51,878 bases of DNA. Source: Phytohabitans sp036906915. Its GTDB lineage: Bacteria > Actinomycetota > Actinomycetes > Mycobacteriales > Micromonosporaceae. The position numbers and the translations under genes are program-made. Shown piece by piece: positions 1 through 9,614 of this stretch. Position 1 is the stretch's first letter. The number at the start of each line of letters is the position of its first letter. The DNA lies in assembly GCF_036906915.1 (NCBI RefSeq), contig NZ_JBAKHX010000060.1, positions 1-51,878 of the forward strand, in the 5' to 3' direction. Below the pieces are notes generated by a model that saw only the letters and a program-made list of their open reading frames with translations, did not search any database and had not been told where the DNA came from.

Positions 1-56
1 GGGCGCGGTGCGGCGGGCGCGGTGCGGCGGGCGCGGTGCGGCGGGCGCGGTGCGGC
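1..56. repeat. 14-bp tandem repeat, four perfect units
   Basis: Four exact copies of GGGCGCGGTGCGGC run from the first base of the window, so the array may extend upstream. It lies 30 bp from palindromic element copy 1, downstream of ilvD. No gene is seen between the window start and the ilvD stop codon at 217. Confidence 0.95.
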
Positions 57-85
57 GGGCGCTCAGGCGGCGCCGAAGCGGCGCC

Positions 86-161
86 GATCAAGGAAAAGCG
101 CAGGGATCAAGGGCAAACGCACGCGGATCGGAGATCGAACCACGTGCGTTCGCCCTTGATC
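86..161 (+). repeat. 76-bp palindromic element, copy 1
   Basis: Plus-oriented copy: GATCAAGG box at 86, then a 57-bp core (105-161) with 22-nt inverted arms around a 13-nt centre containing GGAGATC. The outer flank continues CGACGGGAG, as in other copies. It lies 55 bp past the 3' end of ilvD (minus strand). Left and right arms differ at two stem positions, giving A·C/C·A mismatches that become G·U pairs if the opposite strand is transcribed. Confidence 0.93.
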
Positions 162-216
162 GACGGGAGTGGGGGCGGGCGCCGCCGCGGCCGAAGCCGC
201 GGGGCGTTGCCGGTGG

Positions 217-2061
217 CTAGGGGACGCGGCGGTAGGCGCCGTCGCTGGCTGAGGTGGCCATCGAGGCGTACGCGCGCAGGGCCGCGGACACCGGGCGGTG
301 GCGGTCGGCCGGCGTGTACGGGCGCTCGCGCTTTTCCTGTGCCACCCGGCGCGCGTCGAGCACGTCTTCGGGCACGTTCAGCGTGATCGTCCGGGCCGGG
401 ATGTCGATGACGATCTCGTCGCCCTCTTCGACCAGGGCGATCAGCCCGCCGCCCGCCGCCTCGGGCGAGATGTGCCCGATCGACAGGCCCGAGGTGCCGC
501 CGGAGAAGCGGCCGTCGGTGATCAGCGCGCACGCCCGGCCGAGGCCGCGTCCCTTGAGGAACGACGTCGGGTACAGCATCTCCTGCATTCCCGGCCCGCC
601 CTTCGGGCCCTCGTACCGGATCACGACGACGTCGCCCGCGTTGATTTTGCCGGCGAGGATGCCGGTGACCGCGTCGTCCTGCGACTCGAAGACGCGCGCG
701 GGCCCCGCGAACCGCCAGACCTCCTCGGGCACCCCGGCGGTCTTGACGACGCAGCCTTCCGGCGCGAGGTTGCCGTGCAGGATGGCGAGGCCGCCGTCGG
801 CGGTGTAGGCGTGTTCCCGGTCGCGGATGCACCCGTTGGCCGCGTCGACGTCGAGCGTGGCCCACCGGTTTTCGGTGGAGAACGGCTCGGTGGTGCGCAC
901 CCCGCCGGGGGCGGCGTGGAAGAGCTCGACGGCCTCCGGCTTCGCCGACCCGCCGCGGATGTCCCAGTCGGCCAGCCATTCGTCGAGCGACGGTGAGTGC
1001 ACCGACCGGACCTCGCGCCGCAGCAACCCGGCCCGGTCGAGCTCGCCGAGGATCGCGGGGATGCCGCCGGCCCGGTGCACGTCCTCCATGTGGTACTTGG
1101 GCGAGTTCGGCGCGACCTTGGACAGGCACGGCACCTGCCGGGAGATCGCATCGATGTCGGCGACACCGAAGTCGAGCTCGGCCTCGCGGGCGGCGGCCAG
1201 CAGGTGGAGCACGGTGTTGGTGGAGCCGCCCATCGCCACGTCGAGCGCGACGGCGTTCTCGAACGCCGACCGGGACGCGATCGAGCGCGGCAGCACGGAG
1301 GCGTCGTCGTTTTCGTACCACTGCTTGGCGATGTCGACGATCAGCTCGCCGGCCCGCTCGAAGAGCGCCTTGCGGGCGGCGTGGGTGGCGAGCGTGGAGC
1401 CGTTGCCCGGCAGCGCCAGCCCGATGGCCTCGGTGAGGCAGTTCATCGAGTTGGCGGTGAACATGCCGGAGCAGGAGCCGCAGGTGGGGCATGCGGACCG
1501 CTCGATGTCGCCGAGCTGCTCGTCGGTGACCGCGTCGTTGGACGAGGCGATCATGGCGTCGATCAGGTCGATCTTTTCGTGGACGATGCCTTCGATGGCC
1601 ACCGTCTTGCCGGCCTCCATCGGGCCGCCGGAGACGAAGACCGTGGGGATGTTGAGGCGAAGCGCGGCGATCAGCATGCCCGGCGTGATCTTGTCGCAGT
1701 TCGAGATGCAGACGAGCGCGTCGGCGCAGTGGGCGTTGACCATGTATTCGACCGCGTCGGCGATCAGCTCGCGGCTGGGCAGCGAGTACAGCATGCCGCC
1801 GTGGCCCATCGCGATGCCGTCGTCGACCGCGATCGTGTTGAACTCGCGGCCCACGCCGCCGGCCGCCTTTATCGAATCGGCGACCAGCCCGCCGAGGTCT
1901 TTGAGGTGCACATGCCCGGGTACGAACTGGGTGAAGCTGTTGGCGATGGCGACGATCGGCTTGCCGAAGTCGTCGTCGGTCATGCCGGTGGCACGCCAGA
2001 GTGCGCGGGCGCCCGCCATGGTCCGGCCGTGCGTGGAAGTCTTCGACCGCAGTTCAGGCAT
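217..2061 (-). CDS. ilvD: Dihydroxy-acid dehydratase IlvD
   Basis: Catalyses dehydration of 2,3-dihydroxy-isovalerate and -methylvalerate to the 2-oxo acids, the third common step of Val/Ile/Leu synthesis. The 614-residue product has the family's usual length. Visible motifs are the N-terminal SKTSTHGRTMAGARALWRA stretch, the iron-sulfur cysteine motifs SNCDKITPGM and CPTCGSCSGMFTANSMNCL, and the C-terminal GRFSGGTSGLSIGHISPEA. The ATG at 2061 gives the expected N-terminus (MPELRSK). It is transcribed divergently from the GGDEF/EAL gene and lies about 2.6 kb from ilvBNC, so it is not in that operon. No leader-peptide attenuator is apparent in the 150 bp upstream. Confidence 0.97.
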   Translation of the reverse strand: MPELRSKTSTHGRTMAGARALWRATGMTDDDFGKPIVAIANSFTQFVPGHVHLKDLGGLVADSIKAAGGVGREFNTIAVDDGIAMGHGGMLYSLPSRELIADAVEYMVNAHCADALVCISNCDKITPGMLIAALRLNIPTVFVSGGPMEAGKTVAIEGIVHEKIDLIDAMIASSNDAVTDEQLGDIERSACPTCGSCSGMFTANSMNCLTEAIGLALPGNGSTLATHAARKALFERAGELIVDIAKQWYENDDASVLPRSIASRSAFENAVALDVAMGGSTNTVLHLLAAAREAELDFGVADIDAISRQVPCLSKVAPNSPKYHMEDVHRAGGIPAILGELDRAGLLRREVRSVHSPSLDEWLADWDIRGGSAKPEAVELFHAAPGGVRTTEPFSTENRWATLDVDAANGCIRDREHAYTADGGLAILHGNLAPEGCVVKTAGVPEEVWRFAGPARVFESQDDAVTGILAGKINAGDVVVIRYEGPKGGPGMQEMLYPTSFLKGRGLGRACALITDGRFSGGTSGLSIGHISPEAAGGGLIALVEEGDEIVIDIPARTITLNVPEDVLDARRVAQEKRERPYTPADRHRPVSAALRAYASMATSASDGAYRRVP

Positions 2062-2213
2062 GTAAACAGTGTGTCACCGCCAGCGCCATCCGCCGAAGAG
2101 GCGTCCACCGGGTCCACCAAGCGGGACGGCCCGATTAGGCGGTTAGTGCCAATCCGGGGCGCGTCGCACACCCCGTCCCCCACGGCCCGCTTGACATCCG
2201 GCAGCATTGATGC

Positions 2214-4520
2214 GTGCACCTCCCTACGGTGTTCCAATTTGCCGCGATAACGGGCGCCCTGTTCGGCGTACTCTGCACCGGTTTGCTGCTCTTTTCGGCA
2301 CTCCGGCACGCGGGTCCGGCGCGGCGCGGTCACCGCTTTCTCGCTGCGGGCGCCGGCGTCACGCTGCTGACCGTCGCGGGCGGCATTGCCTCCAGCCGCG
2401 CGGTGGAGGAGCACCTGGTGCACACCCAGTCGAGCCGCACGTCGCTCGGCAACCTGCTTGCTGTCGGAGTCGCCCTGGGCAGCGCGCTGCTGCTGTTGGG
2501 GCTGCTGAGCCTGCCGGGTGGCGCCCCGGATCGATCCCGCGCCCTTCGATACCTGCTTGACGCCCTGGTGATCGCGGCCGCGCTGTGGTTCGTCGGCTGC
2601 GTCCTGCTGTCCACGCCGACCCTGCTGCTGGGCGACCGCACTCCGTACTGGTGCCGGCCGCTGCTCCTGCCTGCCGCCGTCGCGGCGCTGGCGCTCGGGC
2701 TCAGCGTCATGGCCGCGATGCGCGCCCGCCGTCCGCGCGGCCCGCTGGTGGGCGTCGGCGTCGGGATCACCGCCGTGACGATCGCCGGCTCGGCCCTGGC
2801 CGGCGGCGTGTGCCAGGGCTGGACGGAGGCCGGCTGGGTCGCGCTGATCGCGATGCCCGCTGGCCTCGGCATGATCGTCTACGCCGCGCGGCGCGCCGAC
2901 CGCCCGGTCCGGTCGTGGGCCGGCGTCGCCGACGCCGACGACCGCGACGCCGACATGACCCGCCGGGGCGCCGGCTACGCGTTCATCCCGATGGCCGCGA
3001 TGGCCGCCTCCGCCCTGTACCACCTGCTGCGCGGCGGCGACTTCGGCATGATGCTCATCGTCGCCGGCAGCCTGGAGGGCTTCACCCTGGTCGGCCGGCA
3101 GTACTTCGCGCTGCGCGACGTGCAGGGATACGCCGAGCGGCTGCGCGACCGGGAGGCGCACTTCCGTGAGCTGGCGCATACCGACCCGCTGACCGGGCTC
3201 GCCAACAGGCGTGGCCTGCTCACCGCCCTGCACGACGAAGACGCCGCCGGCTCGACGGGCGTCCTACTCGCCCTCGACCTGGATGGTTTCAAAAACGTCA
3301 ACGACATGCGCGGCCACGATGTGGGCGACGCGGTGCTGGTCGAAGTCGGGCAGCGGCTCCGGATGAACCTGCGCCCCGGCGACGTGGCGGCCCGGCTGGG
3401 CGGCGACGAGTTCGCCGTGCTGATGTGGGCCCGGCCCAACGAGGCCAAGGGCGCCGCCGCGCGGCTGCTGAAGGTGCTCGGCCGGCCGTACGAGCAGCCG
3501 TCCGGCACGGTCTTCCTCTCGGTGAGCATCGGCCTCGCGAGCTGCATGTCCGCGTCCGACGTCGCGACCCTGATGCGCAACGCAGACCTCGCCTTGCGGT
3601 CCGCGAAGCAGCACGGGAAAAACCGGGTCGAGCTTTACGACATCGGGTACGACCGGGAGCTGCGCCGGCGCACGACGCTCGAGCACGAGCTGCGCGGCGC
3701 GATCGACCGCGACGAGTTGTACCTCCAGTTCCAGCCGGTCGTCATGCTGCCGGAGGTGCGGCCGGTGGGCGCCGAGGCCCTACTGCGCTGGCGCCACCCC
3801 GAGCTGGGCACCGTCGGCCCCGACGAATTCATCCCCGTGGCCGAAGAGTGCGGCATGATCGAAAAGCTCGATAGGTGGGTGCTGCACCAGGCCTGCCACC
3901 AGCTCTCCCGGTGGCTCGGTGAGGGCCACGACGTCTGGGTATCCGTCAACGTCTCGCCTCGCGAGCTGCACCGCGCGTGCTACGTCGAGCAGGTCAAGGA
4001 GGCTCTGCGCGCGCACCGGGTGCCGCCGCAGCGGCTGGTCCTCGAGGTCACCGAGCACGCCGTCGCCACCGACCTCGACGAGATGATCCGCCAGCTGCGT
4101 GGGGTGCGCGAGACCGGCGTTCGGATCGCGCTCGACGACTTCGGCGCGGGTTACTCGTCGCTCGGTCAGCTCCGCAACCTGCCCATCGACATCCTGAAGA
4201 TCGACCACTCGCTGGTGGTCGAGCCGATGATGCGTGTGGTCGTCGAGCTGGGGCACCAGTTCGGGTTGGAGGTGATCGCCGAGGGCATCGAGGAGCAGCA
4301 CCAGATGGCGATGGTGGTCAAGACGGGCTGCCGGCTCGGCCAGGGATACCTGGCTGGGCGGCCGGTGCTCGCCGAGCACTTCGAGGCGCGAATGCAGTCG
4401 CTGGCGCCGGTGATTCCCAACAGTCGCCAGCCGGAAATGCAGATCAATGGCGGTCCCGCGACACTCCCTGCTCAACATGTGAGATCAGTTGACTCATCGG
4501 CTGAGATCCGTCAGAGTTAG
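2214..4520 (+). CDS. Membrane GGDEF-EAL cyclic-di-GMP protein
   Basis: Predicted bifunctional cyclic-di-GMP turnover protein of 768 residues. The first ~290 residues hold about eight hydrophobic membrane segments. A diguanylate cyclase domain follows, with an intact RLGGDEF motif near residue 398. Then comes an EAL phosphodiesterase domain with EALLRW near 521, DDFGAGYSSL near 640 and DILKIDHSL. Both active-site signatures are intact, so either or both activities are possible. The GTG at 2214 precedes the first membrane helix. Its stop codon lies only 4 nt before the ilvB leader peptide, so the attenuator sits directly in its 3' flank. No sensory domain other than the membrane region is visible. 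Confidence 0.93.
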   Translation: MHLPTVFQFAAITGALFGVLCTGLLLFSALRHAGPARRGHRFLAAGAGVTLLTVAGGIASSRAVEEHLVHTQSSRTSLGNLLAVGVALGSALLLLGLLSLPGGAPDRSRALRYLLDALVIAAALWFVGCVLLSTPTLLLGDRTPYWCRPLLLPAAVAALALGLSVMAAMRARRPRGPLVGVGVGITAVTIAGSALAGGVCQGWTEAGWVALIAMPAGLGMIVYAARRADRPVRSWAGVADADDRDADMTRRGAGYAFIPMAAMAASALYHLLRGGDFGMMLIVAGSLEGFTLVGRQYFALRDVQGYAERLRDREAHFRELAHTDPLTGLANRRGLLTALHDEDAAGSTGVLLALDLDGFKNVNDMRGHDVGDAVLVEVGQRLRMNLRPGDVAARLGGDEFAVLMWARPNEAKGAAARLLKVLGRPYEQPSGTVFLSVSIGLASCMSASDVATLMRNADLALRSAKQHGKNRVELYDIGYDRELRRRTTLEHELRGAIDRDELYLQFQPVVMLPEVRPVGAEALLRWRHPELGTVGPDEFIPVAEECGMIEKLDRWVLHQACHQLSRWLGEGHDVWVSVNVSPRELHRACYVEQVKEALRAHRVPPQRLVLEVTEHAVATDLDEMIRQLRGVRETGVRIALDDFGAGYSSLGQLRNLPIDILKIDHSLVVEPMMRVVVELGHQFGLEVIAEGIEEQHQMAMVVKTGCRLGQGYLAGRPVLAEHFEARMQSLAPVIPNSRQPEMQINGGPATLPAQHVRSVDSSAEIRQS

Positions 4521-4524
4521 CCAC

Positions 4525-4560
4525 ATGTCGCCGACTCTGTCGTCTCGAGTACTTATCTGA
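4525..4560 (+). CDS. ilv leader peptide MSPTLSSRVLI
   Basis: An 11-codon reading frame ATG...TGA ends with Val-Leu-Ile immediately before its stop. The stop abuts the first of two hairpins, the second being an intrinsic terminator before ilvB. Clustering of the three regulatory amino acids at the stall position is the hallmark of ribosome-mediated attenuation. Classical attenuation of branched-chain operons is known in actinobacteria. That this peptide is translated is inferred from the arrangement. Confidence 0.83.
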   Translation: MSPTLSSRVLI

Positions 4561-4619
4561 GCGCACTCTCGCAGCCCGAGAGTGCGCTGGCCCCGTGCGT
4601 TCCGCACGAGGGCCTTTTT
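4560..4619 (+). promoter_or_regulatory. ilvBNC transcription attenuator
   Basis: A pause/protector hairpin (4560-4588) has a 12-bp perfect stem (AGCGCACTCTCG with its complement) and 5-nt loop. It is followed directly by a terminator hairpin (4589-4614, GGCCC and CGTGCG arms, single A bulge) and TTTTT at 4615-4619. The 3' arm of the first hairpin contains GTGCG (4582-4586), as does the 5' arm of the terminator (4595-4599). It could therefore compete for CGCAC (4603-4607) and form an antiterminator when a ribosome stalled on the Val-Leu-Ile codons covers the 5' arm. The switch is inferred; the two hairpins are read directly. Confidence 0.85.
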
Positions 4620-4683
4620 CATGTCCGGACGTTCCTCAGACCCACAGACGACCGCGAACCCTTAAGACGAAGGCTGAACCGCC

Positions 4684-6519
4684 ATGACGAGACCCACACC
4701 TGAGACCCTCGCCCACCGTGCCCCATCACCGGCCACCCTCGCGGCTGCGGTCGCGCCGGCCGCGCCGGTAGCTCCGGCCAAGGTCTCCGGAGCCGTCGCG
4801 CTCGTCAAGTCGCTCGAGGCCCTCGACGTCGAGGTCATGTTCGGCATTCCGGGCGGCGCGATCCTGCCGGCGTACGACCCTATCTACGACTCGACGGTCC
4901 GGCACATCCTGGTGCGCCACGAGCAGGGCGCTGGCCACGCCGCCACCGGATACGCCCAGGCGACCGGGAAGGTCGGCGTCTGCGTCGCCACGTCCGGGCC
5001 CGGCGCGACCAACCTGGTGACCCCGATCGCCGACGCGTACATGGACTCGGTGCCGATCGTGGCGATCACCGGCCAGGTGCCGCGGCCGGCGATCGGCACG
5101 GACGCCTTCCAGGAGGCGGACATCCAGGGCATCACCCTTCCGATCACCAAGCACAACTACCTCGTGACGACGCCCGAGGAGATCCCGCGGATCCTCGCGG
5201 AGGCGTTCCACCTGGCTTCGACCGGCCGGCCCGGCCCGGTGCTGGTCGACATCCCCAAAGACGTGCTCCAGGCGATGACCACATTCACCTGGCCGCCGAC
5301 GATGGAGCTGCCCGGGTATCGGCCGACGCTGCACCCGCACGGCAAGCAGATCCGCGAGGCTGCCCGGCTGATGACCTCGGCACGCCGGCCTGTCCTGTAC
5401 GTCGGCGGCGGTGTGCTCAAGGCCGGCGCCACCGACAGCCTGCGCAAGCTGGCCGAGCTGACCGGCATCCCGGTGGTCACCACGCTGATGGCGCGCGGCG
5501 CGTTCCCGGATTCGCACCCGCAGCACCTCGGCATGCCGGGCATGCACGGCAGCGTGACGGCGGTGTACGGCCTGCAGAAGGCCGATCTGCTCGTGGCGCT
5601 GGGTGCCAGGTTCGACGACCGGGTGACCGGCAAGCTCGACTCGTTCGCGCCGGACGCGGCGATCGTGCACGCCGACATCGACCCGGCCGAGATCGGCAAG
5701 AACCGGGCCGCCGACGTGCCGATCGTGGGCGACGCCAAGCACGTCATCGACGAGCTGATCGTCGCGGTGACCACGGAGCAGTCCGGCGGCCGCACCGGCG
5801 ACCGCACCGAGTGGTGGGCGACGCTCAACGACCTGCGCGAGCGATACCCGCTGGGCTGGGACGAACCGACCGACGGCACGCTCTCGCCGCAGTACGTGAT
5901 CAAGCGGCTGGGCGAGATCGCCGGGCCGGACGCCCTGTACGTGGCCGGCGTTGGCCAGCACCAGATGTGGGCGTCGCAGTTCATCTCGTACGAGAAGCCG
6001 CACACGTGGCTGAACTCCGGCGGCGCCGGCACCATGGGCTACGCCGTGCCCGCTGCGATGGGCGCCAAGGTTGGCAAGCCCGAGGCCACCGTCTGGGCGA
6101 TCGACGGCGACGGCTGCTTCCAGATGACCAATCAGGAGCTGGCCACCTGCGCCCTGGAGGGCATCCCGATCAAGGTCGCCATCATCAACAACGGCAACCT
6201 CGGCATGGTCCGGCAGTGGCAGACGCTCTTCTACAACCAGCGGTACTCCAACACCGATCTGGGCACCCACAAGCACCGCATCCCCGACTTCGTCAAGCTG
6301 GCCGAGGCGCTCGGCTGCATCGGGCTGCGCTGCGAGAGCGCGGATGACGTCGACAAGACGATCGAGGCGGCGATGTCGATCAACGACGCCCCCGTCGTGG
6401 TCGACTTCGTGGTCGGCAAGGATGCGATGGTGTGGCCGATGGTGGCCGCCGGCACCAGCAACGACGAAATCATGTTCGCCCGCGACATGCGCCCGAGCTT
6501 CGACGAGGACGATCTTTAG
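4684..6519 (+). CDS. ilvB: Acetolactate synthase large subunit IlvB
   Basis: The thiamine-diphosphate-dependent catalytic subunit forms acetolactate or acetohydroxybutyrate, the first committed step of Val/Leu and Ile synthesis. The 611-residue protein has the TPP-enzyme domain order: an N-terminal pyrimidine-binding domain with FGIPGGAILPAYD and the catalytic glutamate in VRHEQGAGHAA, a central domain, and a C-terminal domain with GDGCFQMTNQELAT near 474-487. The first ~37 residues are an Ala/Pro-rich extension common in actinobacterial homologues. The gene heads ilvBNC behind a leader-peptide attenuator, is immediately contiguous with ilvN and is probably translationally coupled to it. Confidence 0.97.
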   Translation: MTRPTPETLAHRAPSPATLAAAVAPAAPVAPAKVSGAVALVKSLEALDVEVMFGIPGGAILPAYDPIYDSTVRHILVRHEQGAGHAATGYAQATGKVGVCVATSGPGATNLVTPIADAYMDSVPIVAITGQVPRPAIGTDAFQEADIQGITLPITKHNYLVTTPEEIPRILAEAFHLASTGRPGPVLVDIPKDVLQAMTTFTWPPTMELPGYRPTLHPHGKQIREAARLMTSARRPVLYVGGGVLKAGATDSLRKLAELTGIPVVTTLMARGAFPDSHPQHLGMPGMHGSVTAVYGLQKADLLVALGARFDDRVTGKLDSFAPDAAIVHADIDPAEIGKNRAADVPIVGDAKHVIDELIVAVTTEQSGGRTGDRTEWWATLNDLRERYPLGWDEPTDGTLSPQYVIKRLGEIAGPDALYVAGVGQHQMWASQFISYEKPHTWLNSGGAGTMGYAVPAAMGAKVGKPEATVWAIDGDGCFQMTNQELATCALEGIPIKVAIINNGNLGMVRQWQTLFYNQRYSNTDLGTHKHRIPDFVKLAEALGCIGLRCESADDVDKTIEAAMSINDAPVVVDFVVGKDAMVWPMVAAGTSNDEIMFARDMRPSFDEDDL

Positions 6520-7035
6520 ATGACTAAGCACACGCTCTCCGTTCTGGTGGAGAACAAGCCGGGCATACTGGCCCGGGTCGCGGGCCTGTTCGCCCGTCGC
6601 GGGTTCAACATCGACTCGTTGGCCGTCGGGGAGACCGAGCACCCAGAGGTCTCCCGGATGACGATCGTGGTCAACGCGGAGGAGTCGCCGCTGGAGCAGG
6701 TGACCAAGCAGCTCAATAAGCTGGTGCACGTGCTCAAGATCGTCGAGCTGGACTCAAACGTCTCGGTCCAGCGCGAGCTGCTCCTGGTCAAGGTCCGGGC
6801 CGACCGCCCGGTACGGTCACAGGTGCTGGAGACGGTGAACCTTTTCCGGGCGCGCGTCGTCGACGTCGCCTCGGACACGCTCACCATCGAGGCGACCGGC
6901 ACCGCCGACAAGCTCGACGCGCTGCTTCGCGACCTCGAACCATACGGAATCAAGGAAATGGTGCAGTCCGGCCTCGTGGCCATCGGCCGCGGCTCACGGT
7001 CGATCACCACCGGACCGGCGCTGCGCGCCGCCTGA
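6520..7035 (+). CDS. ilvN: Acetolactate synthase regulatory subunit
   Basis: The small subunit activates IlvB and mediates valine feedback inhibition. The 171-residue product starts MTKHTLSVLVENKPG, followed by VAGLFARRGFNIDSLAVG, the typical ACT domain of this subunit, with a second ACT-like half in the C-terminal region. Its ATG is directly after the ilvB stop codon with no spacer, and 12 bp separate it from ilvC. The three genes therefore form one transcription unit under the upstream attenuator. The length matches the family (about 160-175 residues). Confidence 0.96.
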   Translation: MTKHTLSVLVENKPGILARVAGLFARRGFNIDSLAVGETEHPEVSRMTIVVNAEESPLEQVTKQLNKLVHVLKIVELDSNVSVQRELLLVKVRADRPVRSQVLETVNLFRARVVDVASDTLTIEATGTADKLDALLRDLEPYGIKEMVQSGLVAIGRGSRSITTGPALRAA

Positions 7036-7047
7036 GAAAGGGAAGAA

Positions 7048-8061
<1,014 letters not shown>

Positions 8062-8073
8062 CGCACGTCATCC

Positions 8074-8100
8074 GGGGCGTCCGCGTGCTGCGGGCGCCCC
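8074..8100 (+). terminator. Hairpin after ilvC
   Basis: GGGGCGTCCGC pairs with GCGGGCGCCCC around GTGCT, an 11-bp stem with one G·U pair. There is no clear T-run, so it may be a weak or factor-assisted terminator for ilvBNC. Confidence 0.5.
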
Positions 8101-8206
8101 CGATTCCTGGCCGCTTCGTTACCGGCAGATTTCGAGCAGGGGTCAATGCTCGCTAATTCACAAACGGCTACAGGCAACTGATCGGACCCTCAGGTACCGT
8201 CGCTCT

Positions 8207-9430
8207 ATGCGGCTGGAGCAATCACACCGGACCGAACGCTTCGGCGCCGTCCGGATTCATGAGCTTCAGCGCGTCATCGAGCTTGACTCGGGCGCGCAAC
8301 GGGGTGTTGACCTGGGAGGACGTGTCGGCAATAGCCAGCTCGTCGCACCCGGAGCGATCCGCGCCATCGAAGAGGAATTGGTCGTCGTCATTCCATGCAT
8401 GAATGAGACACGCAGAGTAATTGAGGGCGTGCTCTCCGGAATTCCGCACGACTGCCTCATCATTCTGGTCAGTAACAGCGCACGGCAGCCGGTCGACCGG
8501 TACGAGATTGAGGTGCAGAGCCTGGAGCAGTTCTGCCGCCTCGCGGACCGGCCGGCGGTGGCGGTGCACCAACGGGATCCTGGCCTCGCATCGGCCATCA
8601 AGGCGGCCGGCCTGCCCGAGCTGATCGACGACGAGGGCCTGGTGCGCACCGGCAAGGGCGAGGCCATGCTGATCGGCATGGCGATGGCCGCCCTCACCGG
8701 CCGCAAGTACGTGGGCTACGTCGACGCCGACAACTACGTGCCGGGCGCCGTCAACGAGTACTGCAAGGCGTACGCCGCCGGGCTGCACCTCGCCGAAAGC
8801 CCGTACTCGATGGTGCGGATCTCCTGGCACTCCAAGCCGAAGCTGCGCGACGGCCGGCTGTTCTTCAGCCGGCGAGGTCGCAGCTCCGAGATCACCAACA
8901 TGTTCCTCAACCGGCTGGTGGCCGAGCACAGCGGCTTCGGCACCGAGGTGATCGCCACCGGCAACGCCGGCGAGCACGCGTTCAGCCTCGACCTCGGCCT
9001 GCGGATGCGGCTGGCCGGCGGGTTCGCGGTCGAGCCGTTCGAGTACGTGGAACTGTTCGAGCAGTTCGGCGGCCTGCTGCCGGAGGCGGCGGCGCTGCCG
9101 GAAGACGTCAAGGCGGTGCCGGTGCTCCAGATCGAGACCCGCAACCCGCACTTCCACGACAACAAGGGCGAGGACCACGTCAAGGGCATGCGGATGCAGG
9201 CCCTCAACGTGGTGTACCACTCGCCGGTGTCGCTGCCCGCGGTGCGTGAGGCGATCCTGGAGTTCATGGTCGCGGAGGGCGCGCTGGCGCCTGGGCAGGA
9301 GCCGCCGCGCGAGCGGATCTACCCGCCGGTGGGGTCGATGTCGTTCGACACGTTCCTCGACACTCTCAAAGCCGAATCCACTGCGTTCCACCAGATCGAG
9401 TGCTCGTTGGACGTGTCGTCCGTCACTTAA
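8207..9430 (+). CDS. mpgS: Mannosyl-3-phosphoglycerate synthase (GT55)
   Basis: Predicted to transfer mannose from GDP-mannose to 3-phosphoglycerate, the first step of the two-step route to the compatible solute mannosylglycerate. The 407-residue protein carries the family's characteristic strings: CMNETRRVIEGVLSGIPHDC near residue 65, the GKGEAMLIGM stretch, YVGYVDADNYVPGAVNEY with the metal-binding DAD, and GTEVIATGNAGEHAF. The ATG at 8207 gives an N-terminus (MRLEQSHRTERFGAVRIHE) in line with the family. No mannosyl-3-phosphoglycerate phosphatase (mpgP, HAD family) is next to it, unlike the usual pair. The next gene, serA, draws on the same substrate, 3-phosphoglycerate. Confidence 0.9.
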   Translation: MRLEQSHRTERFGAVRIHELQRVIELDSGAQRGVDLGGRVGNSQLVAPGAIRAIEEELVVVIPCMNETRRVIEGVLSGIPHDCLIILVSNSARQPVDRYEIEVQSLEQFCRLADRPAVAVHQRDPGLASAIKAAGLPELIDDEGLVRTGKGEAMLIGMAMAALTGRKYVGYVDADNYVPGAVNEYCKAYAAGLHLAESPYSMVRISWHSKPKLRDGRLFFSRRGRSSEITNMFLNRLVAEHSGFGTEVIATGNAGEHAFSLDLGLRMRLAGGFAVEPFEYVELFEQFGGLLPEAAALPEDVKAVPVLQIETRNPHFHDNKGEDHVKGMRMQALNVVYHSPVSLPAVREAILEFMVAEGALAPGQEPPRERIYPPVGSMSFDTFLDTLKAESTAFHQIECSLDVSSVT

Positions 9431-9614
9431 GGGAGCTTAAGTCCGACTCTGTGAGGGCACTCACGCCGCGTCGGGAGCGACGCGGGGTCGGCGTACGCCT
9501 ATCCTCGCGGTGAGGGCGCACCGTGCGAGAGCCGTCCGCTCGCTGGGGAGGCGCAGGGCGCAGAGCGGCGCGCTGTTGCGCGCGCCGCCGTAGCCGACAA
9601 CCCTACGAGGACAG

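Noticed and set aside
86..161. Palindromic elements considered as intrinsic terminators
   Set aside because: They lack a T-run, some lie in 5' flanks, and the fixed 76-bp length with an extra box is not needed for termination. A secondary terminator role for single copies is not excluded.
827..2250. Long plus-strand open frames opposite ilvD
   Set aside because: They are shadows of the ilvD codon pattern; ilvD motifs are unambiguous on the minus strand.
4521..4683. T-box or other riboswitch upstream of ilvB
   Set aside because: No T-box consensus or specifier stem is seen. A leader peptide with Val-Leu-Ile codons followed by a terminator explains the region better.
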